NCBI RefSeq assembly: GCF_014836955.1
Contig: NZ_JACSPV010000005.1
Coordinates: 60,717-124,716 of the forward strand
Source of the DNA: Bacillus norwichensis
GTDB taxonomy: Bacteria; Bacillota; Bacilli; Bacillales; Bacillaceae_C
Direction of reading: 5' to 3'
DNA: 64,000 nucleotides
In this document: positions 1 to 8,555 of the stretch, one piece after another
Layout of the letters: the number at the start of each line of letters is the position of its first letter
How positions within the stretch are numbered: the first letter of the stretch is position 1
Notes under the pieces: model-generated
What the model was told of the DNA's origin: nothing
Seen by the model: only the letters and a program-made list of their open reading frames with translations
The model's database searches: none
Position numbers and translations under genes: made by a program

Positions 1-840
1 AGAACGAGCAGGTCACTGTTACTGGGAAAACCTCGAATAATTGGTATCAAATTAAGTTTAAAGGAAAAACGGGCTATATTAACGGCGCGTATCTGAAAGC
101 TAAGCCTGTATCAAAACCGACATCGACAACTAACCAAATTAAGGTTGCAAAAGCCGGCGGCACTTTTATCGTTACAGCTAACTCTTTAAATGTTCGATCA
201 GGGAACACTACTGCGTACAGTTCACTGGGATCTCTTAAAAAGAACGAGCAGGTCACTGTTACTGGGAAAACCTCGAATAATTGGTATCAAATTAAGTTTA
301 AAGGAAAAACGGGCTATGTTAACGGCGCGTATCTGAAAGCTAAGCCTGCATCAAAGCCAACATCGACAACTAACCAAATTAAGGTTGCAAAAGCCAACGG
401 CACTTTTATCGTTACAGCTAACTCTTTAAATGTTCGATCTGGGAACACTACAGCATACAGATCACTGGGGTCTCTTAAAAAGAACCAGCAAGTCTCTGTT
501 ACTGGGAAAACCTCGAATAATTGGTACCAAATTAAGTTTAAAGGAAAAACGGGCTATGTTAACAGCGCGTATCTGAAAGCTAAGCCTGCATCAAAGCCAA
601 CATCGACAACTAACCAAATTAAGGTTGCAAAAGCCAGCGGCACTTTTATCGTTACAGCTAACTCTTTAAATGTTCGATCAGGGAACACTACAGCGTACAG
701 TTCACTAGGGTCTCTTAAAAAGAACCAGCAAGTCTCTGTTACTGGGAAAACCTCTAACAACTGGTACCAAATTAAGTTTAAAGGGAAAAACGGATTTGTT
801 AACGGCGCGTATCTGAAAGCTAAGCCTGCATCAAAACCCG
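1..840 (+). repeat. Tandem 240-bp coding repeats (SH3b units)
   Basis: Identical phrases recur at 1, 241, 481 and 721, an exact period of 240 bp (80 codons). The copies differ by only a few bases, including synonymous sites, which indicates recent amplification or ongoing homogenisation. The array continues out of the window to the left. Confidence 0.9.
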
Positions 841-1064
841 CACCGCAAACTAATCAAATTAAGGTGTCAAAAGCTAGCGGGACATACAAAGTCACTGCTA
901 GCACATTAAATGTGCGTTCAGGAAACACTGCTTCCCACTCAAAGATCGGAAGCTTAACTCGTGGAAATAAAGTCAAAGTAACAGGCAAAACTTCAAACGG
1001 ATGGTACCGTATAAACTTTAAAGGAAAAATTGGCTTTGTCAGTGGTCAGTATTTGAAACGATGA
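1..1064 (+). CDS. SH3-domain repeat cell-wall protein, C-terminal part (5' end outside window)
   Basis: An open frame enters from the left edge (first full codon at 3) and stops at 1064, giving about 354 residues. It consists of bacterial SH3 (SH3b) domains of about 80 residues. Each carries the core 'tLNVRSGnt' followed by 'GSL.k.n.v.VtGktsN.WYqIkFkGK.GyVn..YLK'. The linkers are rich in Lys, Pro, Ser and Thr. SH3b repeats bind peptidoglycan and usually sit at the C-terminus of autolysins or other exported wall enzymes. The catalytic N-terminus is not in the window, so the enzyme type cannot be stated. The last domain has diverged from the others. A strong terminator follows. Confidence 0.85.
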   Translation, partial: NEQVTVTGKTSNNWYQIKFKGKTGYINGAYLKAKPVSKPTSTTNQIKVAKAGGTFIVTANSLNVRSGNTTAYSSLGSLKKNEQVTVTGKTSNNWYQIKFKGKTGYVNGAYLKAKPASKPTSTTNQIKVAKANGTFIVTANSLNVRSGNTTAYRSLGSLKKNQQVSVTGKTSNNWYQIKFKGKTGYVNSAYLKAKPASKPTSTTNQIKVAKASGTFIVTANSLNVRSGNTTAYSSLGSLKKNQQVSVTGKTSNNWYQIKFKGKNGFVNGAYLKAKPASKPAPQTNQIKVSKASGTYKVTASTLNVRSGNTASHSKIGSLTRGNKVKVTGKTSNGWYRINFKGKIGFVSGQYLKR

Positions 1065-1071
1065 ACTATTA

Positions 1072-1120
1072 AAAGACCTAACCTAAGCAGCAGTTGCTAC
1101 TTAGGTTAGGTCTTTGTTTT
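1072..1120 (+). terminator. Rho-independent terminator of the SH3 protein gene
   Basis: A perfect 16-bp stem pairs 1072-1087 with 1100-1115. The loop is 12 nt and a T-rich tract follows. Confidence 0.9.
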
Positions 1121-1142
1121 TCATAAGGCATTTCGCACAAAA

Positions 1143-1190
1143 ATAAAAAGCATAAGCCCGGATTGGTATATCCGTTCTCATGCTCTTTTT
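1143..1190 (-). terminator. Terminator at the end of tagO
   Basis: An interrupted stem (AGCAT with ATGCT, CGGAT with ATCCG) overlaps the tagO stop codon. A U-rich tail follows in the minus-strand transcript. Confidence 0.6.
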
Positions 1191-2245
1191 CTGCGTTCTA
1201 CGCGTTGTGCCTGTTTCCCTTCCACGATGCGAAGGAGCGGTTTATAATCCTTGCTGACGAGGCCCACAACTTCTACAAAAATTTCGATGGCGATGATCAA
1301 TATTACAAGCAATAGCAGCGATCCCCACACGGTCGACATGGAGAAGATGACGGCTGCCAAGCTGAACATTACGGCAATTCCGTAGATGAGCAACACACTC
1401 TGACGATGTGAAAAGCCAGATTTCAGCAGGCGATGATGCATATGATATTGATCGGGTGCCAGCAATGGTTTGTTATTGATCAACCTTCTTATGATTGCAA
1501 AGAAAGTGTCCGAAATGGGAACCCCCAAAATGATAACCGGAATAACCAAAGAGAAAAAAGTGATATTTTTAAATCCGAGCAATGAAAGCAGGGCAATCAT
1601 GTAACCAAGGAACAATGCTCCTGTATCGCCCATGAATATTTTTGCCGGATAAAAATTGTAAACCAAAAAACCTAATGTGCTTCCCAAAACCATCATGGCA
1701 ATGGTCAACACAAATAAATCCCCTTGTAAAAAAGCCATGAAGCTGACCGTTATAAGCGCTATGGAGGAAACGCCTGCCGCAAGGCCGTCCAATCCATCAA
1801 TTAAATTGATGGCGTTTGTGATTCCGACAATCCAAAGGATTGTAATGGGGACGGTTAAGTAACCGAATTGCAGTTCTCCTCCGAACGGAAGGTTGATAAA
1901 TTCAAGGTCAAAACCACCCATGATCGCCACGACTGCAGCTAATATCTGCCCTAACAGCTTATATTTTGGGGCGATGTCATATATGTCATCCAACATTCCA
2001 GTTGCGATAATGATCAAACTGCCGATGACCAAATAAATCATATGAGGATCCTGCGGCCTGAATATTAAGAGCCCAATCAGGAAACTAATATATATGGCCA
2101 AACCACCCAATCTGGGCATTAATGTTGAATGCACCTTCCTGTAATTCGGTTTATCTGTTATTTTAAATTTTAGCGCAAATTTTTTTACTAAAGGGGTTAT
2201 TAAAACTGAGGCTATAAAACAAAGTATTAAGATTAAAAATTCCAA
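1178..2245 (-). CDS. tagO: Undecaprenyl-phosphate GlcNAc-1-phosphate transferase (TagO/WecA, MraY family)
   Basis: This polytopic membrane enzyme would transfer GlcNAc-1-phosphate to undecaprenyl phosphate, the first lipid-linked step of wall teichoic acid synthesis. The 355-residue protein has about ten hydrophobic segments. Family signatures visible are 'RKVHSTLMPRLGGLA' near residue 40, the acidic 'DDIYD', 'NLIDGLDGLAAG' in the middle, and 'FMGDTGALFLG'. The C-terminal basic loop contains an 'HMHHRLL' motif. It lies downstream of tagA on the same strand, consistent with a joint role. A terminator overlaps its stop codon. Confidence 0.9.
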   Translation of the reverse strand: MEFLILILCFIASVLITPLVKKFALKFKITDKPNYRKVHSTLMPRLGGLAIYISFLIGLLIFRPQDPHMIYLVIGSLIIIATGMLDDIYDIAPKYKLLGQILAAVVAIMGGFDLEFINLPFGGELQFGYLTVPITILWIVGITNAINLIDGLDGLAAGVSSIALITVSFMAFLQGDLFVLTIAMMVLGSTLGFLVYNFYPAKIFMGDTGALFLGYMIALLSLLGFKNITFFSLVIPVIILGVPISDTFFAIIRRLINNKPLLAPDQYHMHHRLLKSGFSHRQSVLLIYGIAVMFSLAAVIFSMSTVWGSLLLLVILIIAIEIFVEVVGLVSKDYKPLLRIVEGKQAQRVERRKRA

Positions 2246-2389
2246 CTTTGTACCCCTCCTTATATACAGGATTGCAAAAATTCATCCATCCTATCCAGGC
2301 CATTTTAAAGAAAAACAGCCAAAATAAGGCATAGCTAGTTTACTATATTAAAATACATCATAAAGCAAGTTTTCAACTAGACTTGAAGT

Positions 2390-3112
2390 CTACCTTCTTG
2401 AGCGCAGTACTTTCAGGATAAATAGTGGAAGGAACGCCATCCTTTTCCACCTTTGAGGCTGCTTGATCAAGCGATACAGCCATTCAACATTCAGCTTCCG
2501 CCAAAGTCCAGGTGCACGTTTAACGGTTCCCGAGAGTACATCGAAGCTCCCGCCCACTCCCATAAAAATACCTTTTTCAAACAAATGGAAGTTTTGGCTG
2601 ATCCATCTCTCCTGTCTAGGAAATCCCAATGCAACAAATACCATGTCGGGATTTGAGCCTTTCACCATATCTACGATTTCTGGATCATTTTCGTTAAAAA
2701 AGCCATGGTGACAGCCGGCAATTTGAATGCCGGGGTATTCATGTTTTACATTGGCAATTGCTTTATTCAACACATCTTCCCTAGCTCCCAGAAAAAAAAT
2801 TCGAAAGTGTTCCTCATTTGCTATGTTAAGCAATTCCTTCATCAAATCAAAACCCGGAATTCTCTCCGGAAGCGGATTTTTCAAAAGCTTGGCGCCCATT
2901 ACAATACCGATGCCGTCAGGCATTATGTAATCTGCAGATTGAAGAATCTTTTTATATTGCGGATCACGTTGAGCATGCATTACAATTTCCGGGTTTGCCG
3001 TGACTATGAATGTTTTTTTATTTTCTTTTATAAGGCTTTTTAATGTGTTGACTGTTTCTGTTTTGGTTGTATGATCAAACTTGATGCCGAGTACGTCCAC
3101 TTTTTTTGACAT
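2390..3112 (-). CDS. tagA: N-acetylglucosaminyldiphosphoundecaprenol N-acetyl-beta-D-mannosaminyltransferase (TagA/WecG/CpsF family)
   Basis: This family adds ManNAc to the TagO product, the second step of teichoic acid linkage-unit synthesis at the inner membrane face. Motifs include 'TANPEIVMHAQRDP', 'ADYIMPDGIGIVMGAKLL', 'PDMVFVALGFPRQERWI' and 'GVGGSFDVLSGTVKRAP', ending in the typical 'WLYRL' region. The open frame extends upstream to 3136. I place the start at 3112 because a GGAG lies six bases upstream of that ATG. This gives 240 residues, the family's usual size. tagO follows after about 145 bp on the same strand. Confidence 0.9.
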   Translation of the reverse strand: MSKKVDVLGIKFDHTTKTETVNTLKSLIKENKKTFIVTANPEIVMHAQRDPQYKKILQSADYIMPDGIGIVMGAKLLKNPLPERIPGFDLMKELLNIANEEHFRIFFLGAREDVLNKAIANVKHEYPGIQIAGCHHGFFNENDPEIVDMVKGSNPDMVFVALGFPRQERWISQNFHLFEKGIFMGVGGSFDVLSGTVKRAPGLWRKLNVEWLYRLIKQPQRWKRMAFLPLFILKVLRSRR

Positions 3113-3282
3113 GATTTGCTCCATTATGAAATTCATCTGGACTGATGATCTATTATATCAAATTTTGCAGATAATTTGTTGATATTTTCTATAATATCAA
3201 CAATTATTATACCACGGCCGTCAAATATAAAGGTTAAAATTTTATTTCAATTCTTTTTGTGCCGCTTATCACTATTCCATCT

Positions 3283-3335
3283 GGGGTCTGACCCCCAACA
3301 CGTTAACGCATTAACGTAACGGGGGTCAGACCCCC
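3283..3335. repeat. REP-like composite palindrome, copy 1
   Basis: GGGGTCTGACCCCC and its inverse GGGGGTCAGACCCCC flank a core with the short inverted repeat CGTTAA/TTAACG. The right half overlaps the 3' end of the lysR gene. Confidence 0.9.
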
Positions 3336-4213
3336 TCAGAAGAGACTTTCCGGACGAATTCCAAGAACGTGTCTAATGCCTTAGTCCTGTAGGGACTTGA
3401 AGTTACAATGGAAAATTTCCTCGTGAAAGGAAGAGCGTCTACTTGAACCTTTTTTAATGTCCCAGCAGAGAGTTCTTTATTGATGGCCCATTGTGAAAGC
3501 AGGCTGATACCCAGGCCTGCCTCTACTGATTCTTTGATGAGTTGAATGCTTCCGAATTCCATCAAATGTTCAGGTGATATTTTTAACGACTCGAACATGT
3601 TGTCCGCCGCCTTTCTTGTGCCAGAGCCCACTTCGCGAACAATCCATCTTTCTTCTTCCAAGTCCTGGGGAATGATTTTTTTCATTTTGGCAAGACGATG
3701 GTCAGGCGCCGCCACTATGAACATGTTGTCCTCTGCGAATGGCTCGATCACCAACTTATCATGCTGAAAATCCCCTTCCACGATTCCCACGTCCATCTGA
3801 TGCTTCGATACTAATTCAGCAATGTCACGAGTATTTCCAATTGAAATGGTCGGTGTAACCAACGGATGGTCCTCAAGCATTTTTGCAATGACGTGAGGCA
3901 GAATATATTCCCCGAATGTGTAGCTCGCTCCAATTGCGAGCGGGCCGCTCGTCTTGTTCGTCAGGTCATCGACAAGTCGCTGCATTTTTGTGTAAAGACC
4001 AATGATTTCCTTTGCATGGTCGTAAACAACCTCTCCTGCCTTGTTCAGCTTAACATATTTATTTGTCCGCTCCAGAAGCCGCGTCCCCACTTCGCGTTCA
4101 AAGGCTTGGATGTACTGGCTTACTGCAGGCTGAGTCATATGCAGCTCTTCCGCAGCCCGTGAAAAATTCTTCTTTTCTGCCACTGCAATAAACACTGCCA
4201 GTTGCTGATCCAT
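3326..4213 (-). CDS. LysR-family transcriptional regulator
   Basis: The protein has 295 residues. The N-terminal winged helix-turn-helix is typical ('FIAVAEKKNFSRAAEELHMTQPAVSQYIQAFE', residues about 8-40). The C-terminal periplasmic-binding-like effector domain begins near residue 90 ('GPLAIGASYTFGEYILP'). It is divergent from the YeiH-family exporter gene at 4392, the usual arrangement for a LysR activator and its target, so it probably controls that gene. The effector is unknown. The final residues and the TGA stop are encoded by REP copy 1, and REP copy 2 lies just upstream of its ribosome site (AGGAGAG). The gene is therefore bracketed by repeats. Confidence 0.9.
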   Translation of the reverse strand: MDQQLAVFIAVAEKKNFSRAAEELHMTQPAVSQYIQAFEREVGTRLLERTNKYVKLNKAGEVVYDHAKEIIGLYTKMQRLVDDLTNKTSGPLAIGASYTFGEYILPHVIAKMLEDHPLVTPTISIGNTRDIAELVSKHQMDVGIVEGDFQHDKLVIEPFAEDNMFIVAAPDHRLAKMKKIIPQDLEEERWIVREVGSGTRKAADNMFESLKISPEHLMEFGSIQLIKESVEAGLGISLLSQWAINKELSAGTLKKVQVDALPFTRKFSIVTSSPYRTKALDTFLEFVRKVSSEGV

Positions 4214-4236
4214 ATTTTAATCACTCTCCTTATCGA

Positions 4237-4300
4237 GGGTCTGACCCCCAACACGTTAACGCATTAACGTAGTGGGGGTCAGACCCCTTATAAGACCCCT
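4237..4300. repeat. REP-like composite palindrome, copy 2, with edge duplication
   Basis: Same architecture as the copy at 3283, lying in the lysR/yeiH intergenic region. The right edge AGACCCCTTATA is repeated immediately, so the REP tail plus adjacent bases is duplicated. Confidence 0.9.
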
Positions 4301-4391
4301 TATATAATTTACTTATCATTACTATTATAATGATTTATTTTTCTTATACACTTAAATCCTTTATTCTAAAATCAAAAGACTGAATGGAAGG

Positions 4392-5462
4392 ATGATCGGT
4401 TTGGGCATTTTAAAAGATAAAGGAGATGAAAGCAGAGCAATGGCTGAGAAAGCAGCTCCTTCACCTAAGAATCATTCAACCGGATTGTGGATCGGCGGAA
4501 TCGCTTTTACTTTTTTCATTGCGTTCCTTGGCTTTTTATTAGCGAAGGCTCCTGGTTTCAGCTTGGTGGGACAGATGGCATCAGCGATTATGATTGCGGT
4601 TGCCTACAGGCAGTTGTTCGGGTATCCGAACGCTTTGAAGGCAGGAATCAATTTCTCATCTAAATTATTGTTGCGTGCAGCAATCGTTTTATATGGGTTA
4701 AAATTGAATATCCATACAGTCTTGGAAGATGGGCTCGGATTACTAGTACGTGATGTTGGAATTATCATCGTTGCGATTTTGCTGACCATGTGGTTGGCGA
4801 AAAAATTGAAGGCGAATCCGACAATCTCCCTGCTACTCGGAGTTGGAACCGGTGTGTGCGGAGCGGCCGCCATAGCGGCGGTGGCGCCCATTATCAATGC
4901 TGAGGACGATGATACAGCAATCAGTGTCGGAATCATCGCTTTGATGGGAACGATTTTCGGGATTGTGTATACGATTCTACGCCCGATTTTACCGTTATCG
5001 CCAGCAGAGTACGGCGCATGGACAGGGATGAGTCTTCATGAAATCGCTCATGTGGTCTTGGCTGGGGCGCCCGGCGGACAGGAAGCGCTTGGAATCGCAC
5101 TGTTGGCCAAGTTGGGACGCGTCTTCTTATTGGTACCCCTCTGCTTTATTTTAATGTATTGGATGAAAACAAAAGCGGGAGCCAAGGCGACGAACGGAGC
5201 AAAGGTGGGCTTTCCTATGTTTTTGCTGGGGTTCATTGCGATGAGCTTGATTGGCACCTATGTGATCGGATCTGTTTTCGTTGTTCCGAATGGTGTGATG
5301 GAGGCAGTTGAAAGCGGCACGACCTGGCTGTTGACCGCCGCGATGGTGGGGCTGGGTTTAAACGTCAGTTTAATGGATGTAAAGAAGAAAGCTTTGAAAC
5401 CGTTGATTGCGATGGGCATCGCGTCAGTTGTGTTGTCAATCATGGCGTTTGTGTTAGTGTAA
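4392..5462 (+). CDS. YeiH-family putative sulfate exporter (UPF0324)
   Basis: This 356-residue integral membrane protein has about ten transmembrane segments. It contains the family regions 'RAAIVLYGLKLN', 'LLLGVGTGVCGAAAIAAVAPII' and 'GMSLHEIAHVVLAG'. The family is annotated as a putative sulfate exporter on comparative grounds; the substrate is not proven. The first ATG at 4392 has only a poorly placed AAGG. An in-frame ATG at 4440 is preceded by AAAGGAG at a long spacing, so the start is uncertain. It is divergent from the LysR gene. Confidence 0.85.
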   Translation: MIGLGILKDKGDESRAMAEKAAPSPKNHSTGLWIGGIAFTFFIAFLGFLLAKAPGFSLVGQMASAIMIAVAYRQLFGYPNALKAGINFSSKLLLRAAIVLYGLKLNIHTVLEDGLGLLVRDVGIIIVAILLTMWLAKKLKANPTISLLLGVGTGVCGAAAIAAVAPIINAEDDDTAISVGIIALMGTIFGIVYTILRPILPLSPAEYGAWTGMSLHEIAHVVLAGAPGGQEALGIALLAKLGRVFLLVPLCFILMYWMKTKAGAKATNGAKVGFPMFLLGFIAMSLIGTYVIGSVFVVPNGVMEAVESGTTWLLTAAMVGLGLNVSLMDVKKKALKPLIAMGIASVVLSIMAFVLV

Positions 5463-5562
5463 AGAGGATTTTAGCGGGGGCGAACTTGTTTGTGTATGGA
5501 CGAGAATAGAAGCATCTTTATAAAATTGCACACACATTGCATCACAGACAAATTTCCTCTCC

Positions 5563-5593
5563 AATAGTCAGCCAACATTTGGACTATTTTTTT
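5563..5593 (+). terminator. Terminator after the YeiH-family gene
   Basis: The stem AATAGTC/GACTATT is followed by a run of seven T on the plus strand, in the convergent gap with trpE. Confidence 0.65.
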
Positions 5594-5639
5594 ACAACAC
5601 AAATGAAAGAGGAGCGAGCTCGGCCGCCCCTCCCTTCTC

Positions 5640-7037
5640 CTACATTGGGCGCGCCTTCAGCAGCCCATTCGCTTTGTTGATTGTTTCCTTATATTCCAGT
5701 TCCACTTTTGAATCATGAACAATTCCGGCACCAGCCTGCAAATAAGCACGGTCATTTTTGATCACCAACGAGCGGATTGCGAGCGCGAAGTCGACGTCCC
5801 CATTGGCATTGACGTATCCGAGTGCGCCGGAGTAAACGCCTCGCTTTACGTCTTCCAATTCGTTGATGATTTGCATAGCCCGCACCTTTGGTGAACCAGA
5901 GACAGTTCCGGCTGGCAAACATGAGATCAATGCATCAAGTCCGGTTTTTCCTTCGGCCAGGGTTCCTTCTAATTCAGAGACGATATGCATGACATGGCGA
6001 TAGAATTCAATTTTCATTTCCTTGACAACCTGAATGGTTTCGGGTACGCAAATTTTCTCCATATCCTCACGGCTCAAATCAATGAGCATGCGGTGCTCAG
6101 ATAGCTCCTTTTCATCGGACAAAAGCTCTACGGCAAGCGCCTTATCCTCTTCCTCGGTCCGTCCTCTCCGCCGAGTTCCCGCAATAGGATTGGTGCTCAT
6201 CTGTTGTCCTTTCGATTTGATGAAACTTTCGGGCGAAGCGCCCAGCACAACATACTCTCCAAAATCGACAAAGAACATATATGGAGAGGGATTAGAGTTT
6301 CTGAGTACCCGGTAAAAATGAAATGGATTTGCCTTCACTTTTCCGCTCATCCTTTGGGAAAGGACAACTTGCTCCACTTCGCCAGCCAAGACGTAATCTT
6401 TTGCCTTTTGGATCCTTGCCATAAATTCTTCTTTTTCTAACTGCGGCTGGAATTCAATTTCATATGCTTCCAAGGATTCATCCACTTTCCCTTTAAAAAT
6501 TTGGCTCTCGATTTCCGCGACCCGTAATTCGAGCTGTTCTTCCGAACGCTTTCCATCCAAATCAATGGCAAGGATATAGATAGACTGTGCAAGGTGGTCA
6601 AATACAATGACGTCTTCGTAGACTAGAAAATGGATGTCCGGCATCCCGATCTCGTCTTCCAAGACTCCACCGATATCTGCATATTGCCGAATCGCATCAT
6701 ACCCTACATAACCAACGGCTCCTCCGTAAAACGGAAACGGGAGATCCGCTTTAACTTTCGGCAGGACCTTCTGCAGTGTTTTGAGCGGCAGGCCAGCTTC
6801 TTTTAGCAGTTCCTTTCCATCTGAAGAAATGACCTTTGCAATCTCACCTTCCGCTGTAAATTCCTTGATCGGATTGACGCCGATAAATGAATAGCGTCCC
6901 TGTTCATTATGTTTGAGAGAACTTTCCAGCAAGAACTTTTTCGTTCCTTCCAGCCGCAAAAAGACTGTGATTGGCGTTAACACGTCTGCATTTAACTTTG
7001 TCATTTTCATGCTTATATTTTTTGCTGTTGTATTCAA
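5640..7037 (-). CDS. trpE: Anthranilate synthase component I
   Basis: The product would convert chorismate to anthranilate using ammonia from the glutaminase partner TrpG/PabA. The 465-residue protein has the TrpE N-terminal domain with the tryptophan-site motif 'LLESS' near residue 36 and 'GRYSFIG'. The chorismate-binding core is complete ('VVLSQRM', 'NPSPYMFFVDFG', 'GASPE', 'PIAGTRRRGRTEEED', 'EHRMLIDLSREDM', 'GTVSGSPKVRAMQII'). The best start is TTG at 7037 with AAAGGAAA upstream. It stands alone: no trpG, D, C, F, B or A follows. Two tandem Trp T-boxes precede it, so it is regulated by uncharged tRNA-Trp. A REP sits in its 5' leader. Confidence 0.93.
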   Translation of the reverse strand: MNTTAKNISMKMTKLNADVLTPITVFLRLEGTKKFLLESSLKHNEQGRYSFIGVNPIKEFTAEGEIAKVISSDGKELLKEAGLPLKTLQKVLPKVKADLPFPFYGGAVGYVGYDAIRQYADIGGVLEDEIGMPDIHFLVYEDVIVFDHLAQSIYILAIDLDGKRSEEQLELRVAEIESQIFKGKVDESLEAYEIEFQPQLEKEEFMARIQKAKDYVLAGEVEQVVLSQRMSGKVKANPFHFYRVLRNSNPSPYMFFVDFGEYVVLGASPESFIKSKGQQMSTNPIAGTRRRGRTEEEDKALAVELLSDEKELSEHRMLIDLSREDMEKICVPETIQVVKEMKIEFYRHVMHIVSELEGTLAEGKTGLDALISCLPAGTVSGSPKVRAMQIINELEDVKRGVYSGALGYVNANGDVDFALAIRSLVIKNDRAYLQAGAGIVHDSKVELEYKETINKANGLLKARPM

Positions 7038-7069
7038 TGTCCATTTTCCTTTCTTTTTTAAGCTTTTTT

Positions 7070-7136
7070 GGGGTCTGACCCCCAGTACATTAACGCGGTA
7101 CCGTATTGGGGGTCAGACCCCCCAATGATGATCCCC
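7070..7136. repeat. REP-like composite palindrome, copy 3, in the trpE leader
   Basis: GGGGTCTGACCCCC and GGGGGTCAGACCCCCC flank a central core. The element lies between the proximal T-box terminator and the trpE start, so it is part of the trpE mRNA. The tail is imperfectly duplicated (CCCCAATGATG, ATCCCCAATG). Confidence 0.88.
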
Positions 7137-7140
7137 AATG

Positions 7141-7440
7141 AAAAAAGCCCTCGAACAAGCATCGTTGCTTGCTCGAGGGCGATCATAACCGCGGTACCAC
7201 CTCGTATTGGAGAATGAATTCTCTCCATCTTATTCAGACACGGGAAAAATGCCCATACTTTTCCGATGTCCTATCCATATAACGGTGGAATTCCGTGTTT
7301 CCCTACTACTGTTCAGGAAACAGCTCGCAAGTCCATTCTGCCCGAGTTTTGCGCACCGGATTCACACCAACACCGGCTCTCTGTATGCGAAAATGCTCAG
7401 ACGTACTCCTCTTGCTCAACGCGATTGCTGTATTGAATTT
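7141..7440 (-). promoter_or_regulatory. Proximal tryptophan T-box leader of trpE
   Basis: The conserved T-box sequence (TGGTACCGCGG on the minus strand, 7189-7199) precedes a terminator whose 14-bp arms are 7147-7160 and 7167-7180, followed by a U tract. Upstream are the stem I motifs (AGTA, AGAG, GTTGGTG). The specifier reads GAA-TGG-AC, so the specifier codon is UGG (Trp) at 7333-7335. Uncharged tRNA-Trp should favour read-through into trpE. Confidence 0.92.
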
Positions 7441-7450
7441 TGTTCGTTAA

Positions 7451-7736
7451 AAGACAAAAAGGCCCCTCATCCGAAAGGACGAGGGACCGCGTTGCCACCT
7501 TTTTTAGCTTCATAAAAAGCTCTCTCAAGTACGCACGAAACTTCCATGCGTGTTCCCATATAACGACGGGATGTTCGTCAAAGCCTACTGCTGAACGGAT
7601 CAGGTTCGGTTTGAAAGCTCGGAAGCCCATTCCCCTGACGCTCCACACTGGTTTGCACCAACCACCAGCTCTCTGTTTGTTTCACGGAGGGTACTCTTCT
7701 TCGTCGACGCTGAATCTTCGAAAGTTCATTTTGATT
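7451..7736 (-). promoter_or_regulatory. Distal tryptophan T-box leader of trpE
   Basis: This is a second complete T-box upstream of the first. It has a GGTGGCAACGCGGT motif (7486-7499), a terminator pairing 7463-7472 with 7477-7486 followed by U residues, and a stem I with AGAGAG and GGTTGGTG. The specifier reads GAA-TGG-GC, codon UGG at 7627-7629. Two T-boxes in series tighten control, because both must be anti-terminated. Confidence 0.92.
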
Positions 7737-7742
7737 GTATTG

Positions 7743-7771
7743 ATAATATAAAAATTTGTCCGTAATGTCAA
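7743..7771 (-). promoter_or_regulatory. Sigma-A promoter of the trpE leader
   Basis: On the minus strand TTGACA (7771-7766) and TATTAT (7748-7743) are separated by exactly 17 bp. Transcription would begin a few bases before the distal T-box. Confidence 0.85.
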
Positions 7772-7780
7772 TATATTTTT

Positions 7781-8509
7781 TTATTTCTTATCAGGAAGAT
7801 CGCAGCTTCCATCCGAACAGGCTGCACCTTGTGAATCGCTCCCCGAAAGATCCTGCAGAACAGGTGTTGAATGTTCTTCTTGCCATACTTTTTCAAGTGC
7901 ACTCAGAAACGTTTCAGTCGGCTGCGCACCGGAAATTCCATATTTTTGATTAATAACAAAAAATGGGACCCCCCGAACGCCCATTTGCTGAGCAACCTGT
8001 TCATCTCCGCGAACCTCATCAGCCAAAGCTGTTTCATCCGCTAAAAAAGACAGTGCCTCATTACGGTCGATGCCTGTTTCCTCAGCAATATCTGCAAGCA
8101 TTTCATGGTCACCTAAATGTCTGGACTCAGTGAAATGCGCATACAGTAGCTTTTCTGCCAGTTGCTTATCCATATTTTTTGTTTTTGCAAAATGAGTCAG
8201 GCGGTGTGCATCGAATGTATTCGTTGGAATCATCTTATCAAAATTGAATGTCAATCCTACTTCTGAAGCCTGCTGACCAACACCCTGGTTCATTCGTTTC
8301 GCCTCATCAACGCTTACGCCATATTTATCTGAAAGCATTTCGTGAATATCTTGATTTAAATCACGCGGAGAGTTTGGATCTAGCTCATAGCTTTTAAATT
8401 GGACCTCTACTTGCTCTCGATGAGGAAATTTTTCCAAAGCCTGCTCCAACCGACGCTTCCCGATATAACAAAACGGACAGGCATAATCTGACCAGATTTC
8501 AATTTTCAT
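7781..8509 (-). CDS. DsbA-family oxidoreductase (FrnE-like)
   Basis: The 242-residue protein has a thioredoxin fold with the redox motif CPFC near residue 12 ('WSDYACPFCYIGKRRLE'). A DsbA-type helical insertion follows, then the cis-proline region 'GVRGVPFFVI'. FrnE-like proteins are cytosolic thiol oxidoreductases. No signal peptide is present. The start at 8509 is chosen for AAAGGGG six bases upstream, dropping three residues of the longer frame. The C-terminus holds two further Cys near the end ('GAACSDGSCDLPDKK'). It lies between the trpE promoter and pheA on the same strand. Confidence 0.85.
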   Translation of the reverse strand: MKIEIWSDYACPFCYIGKRRLEQALEKFPHREQVEVQFKSYELDPNSPRDLNQDIHEMLSDKYGVSVDEAKRMNQGVGQQASEVGLTFNFDKMIPTNTFDAHRLTHFAKTKNMDKQLAEKLLYAHFTESRHLGDHEMLADIAEETGIDRNEALSFLADETALADEVRGDEQVAQQMGVRGVPFFVINQKYGISGAQPTETFLSALEKVWQEEHSTPVLQDLSGSDSQGAACSDGSCDLPDKK

Positions 8510-8555
8510 ATTTAGCACCCCTTTTTATAAGAAGAGTATCTTAAATATAGTCCGC

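Noticed and set aside
3283-4300. lysR as the cargo of a composite transposon because REPs flank it
   Set aside because: The same palindrome lies singly between many unrelated genes, and lysR with its divergent exporter is an ordinary pair; chance flanking is simpler.
7397-7751. Overlapping short open frames in the trpE leader
   Set aside because: The region is fully explained by two T-box leaders and their terminators.
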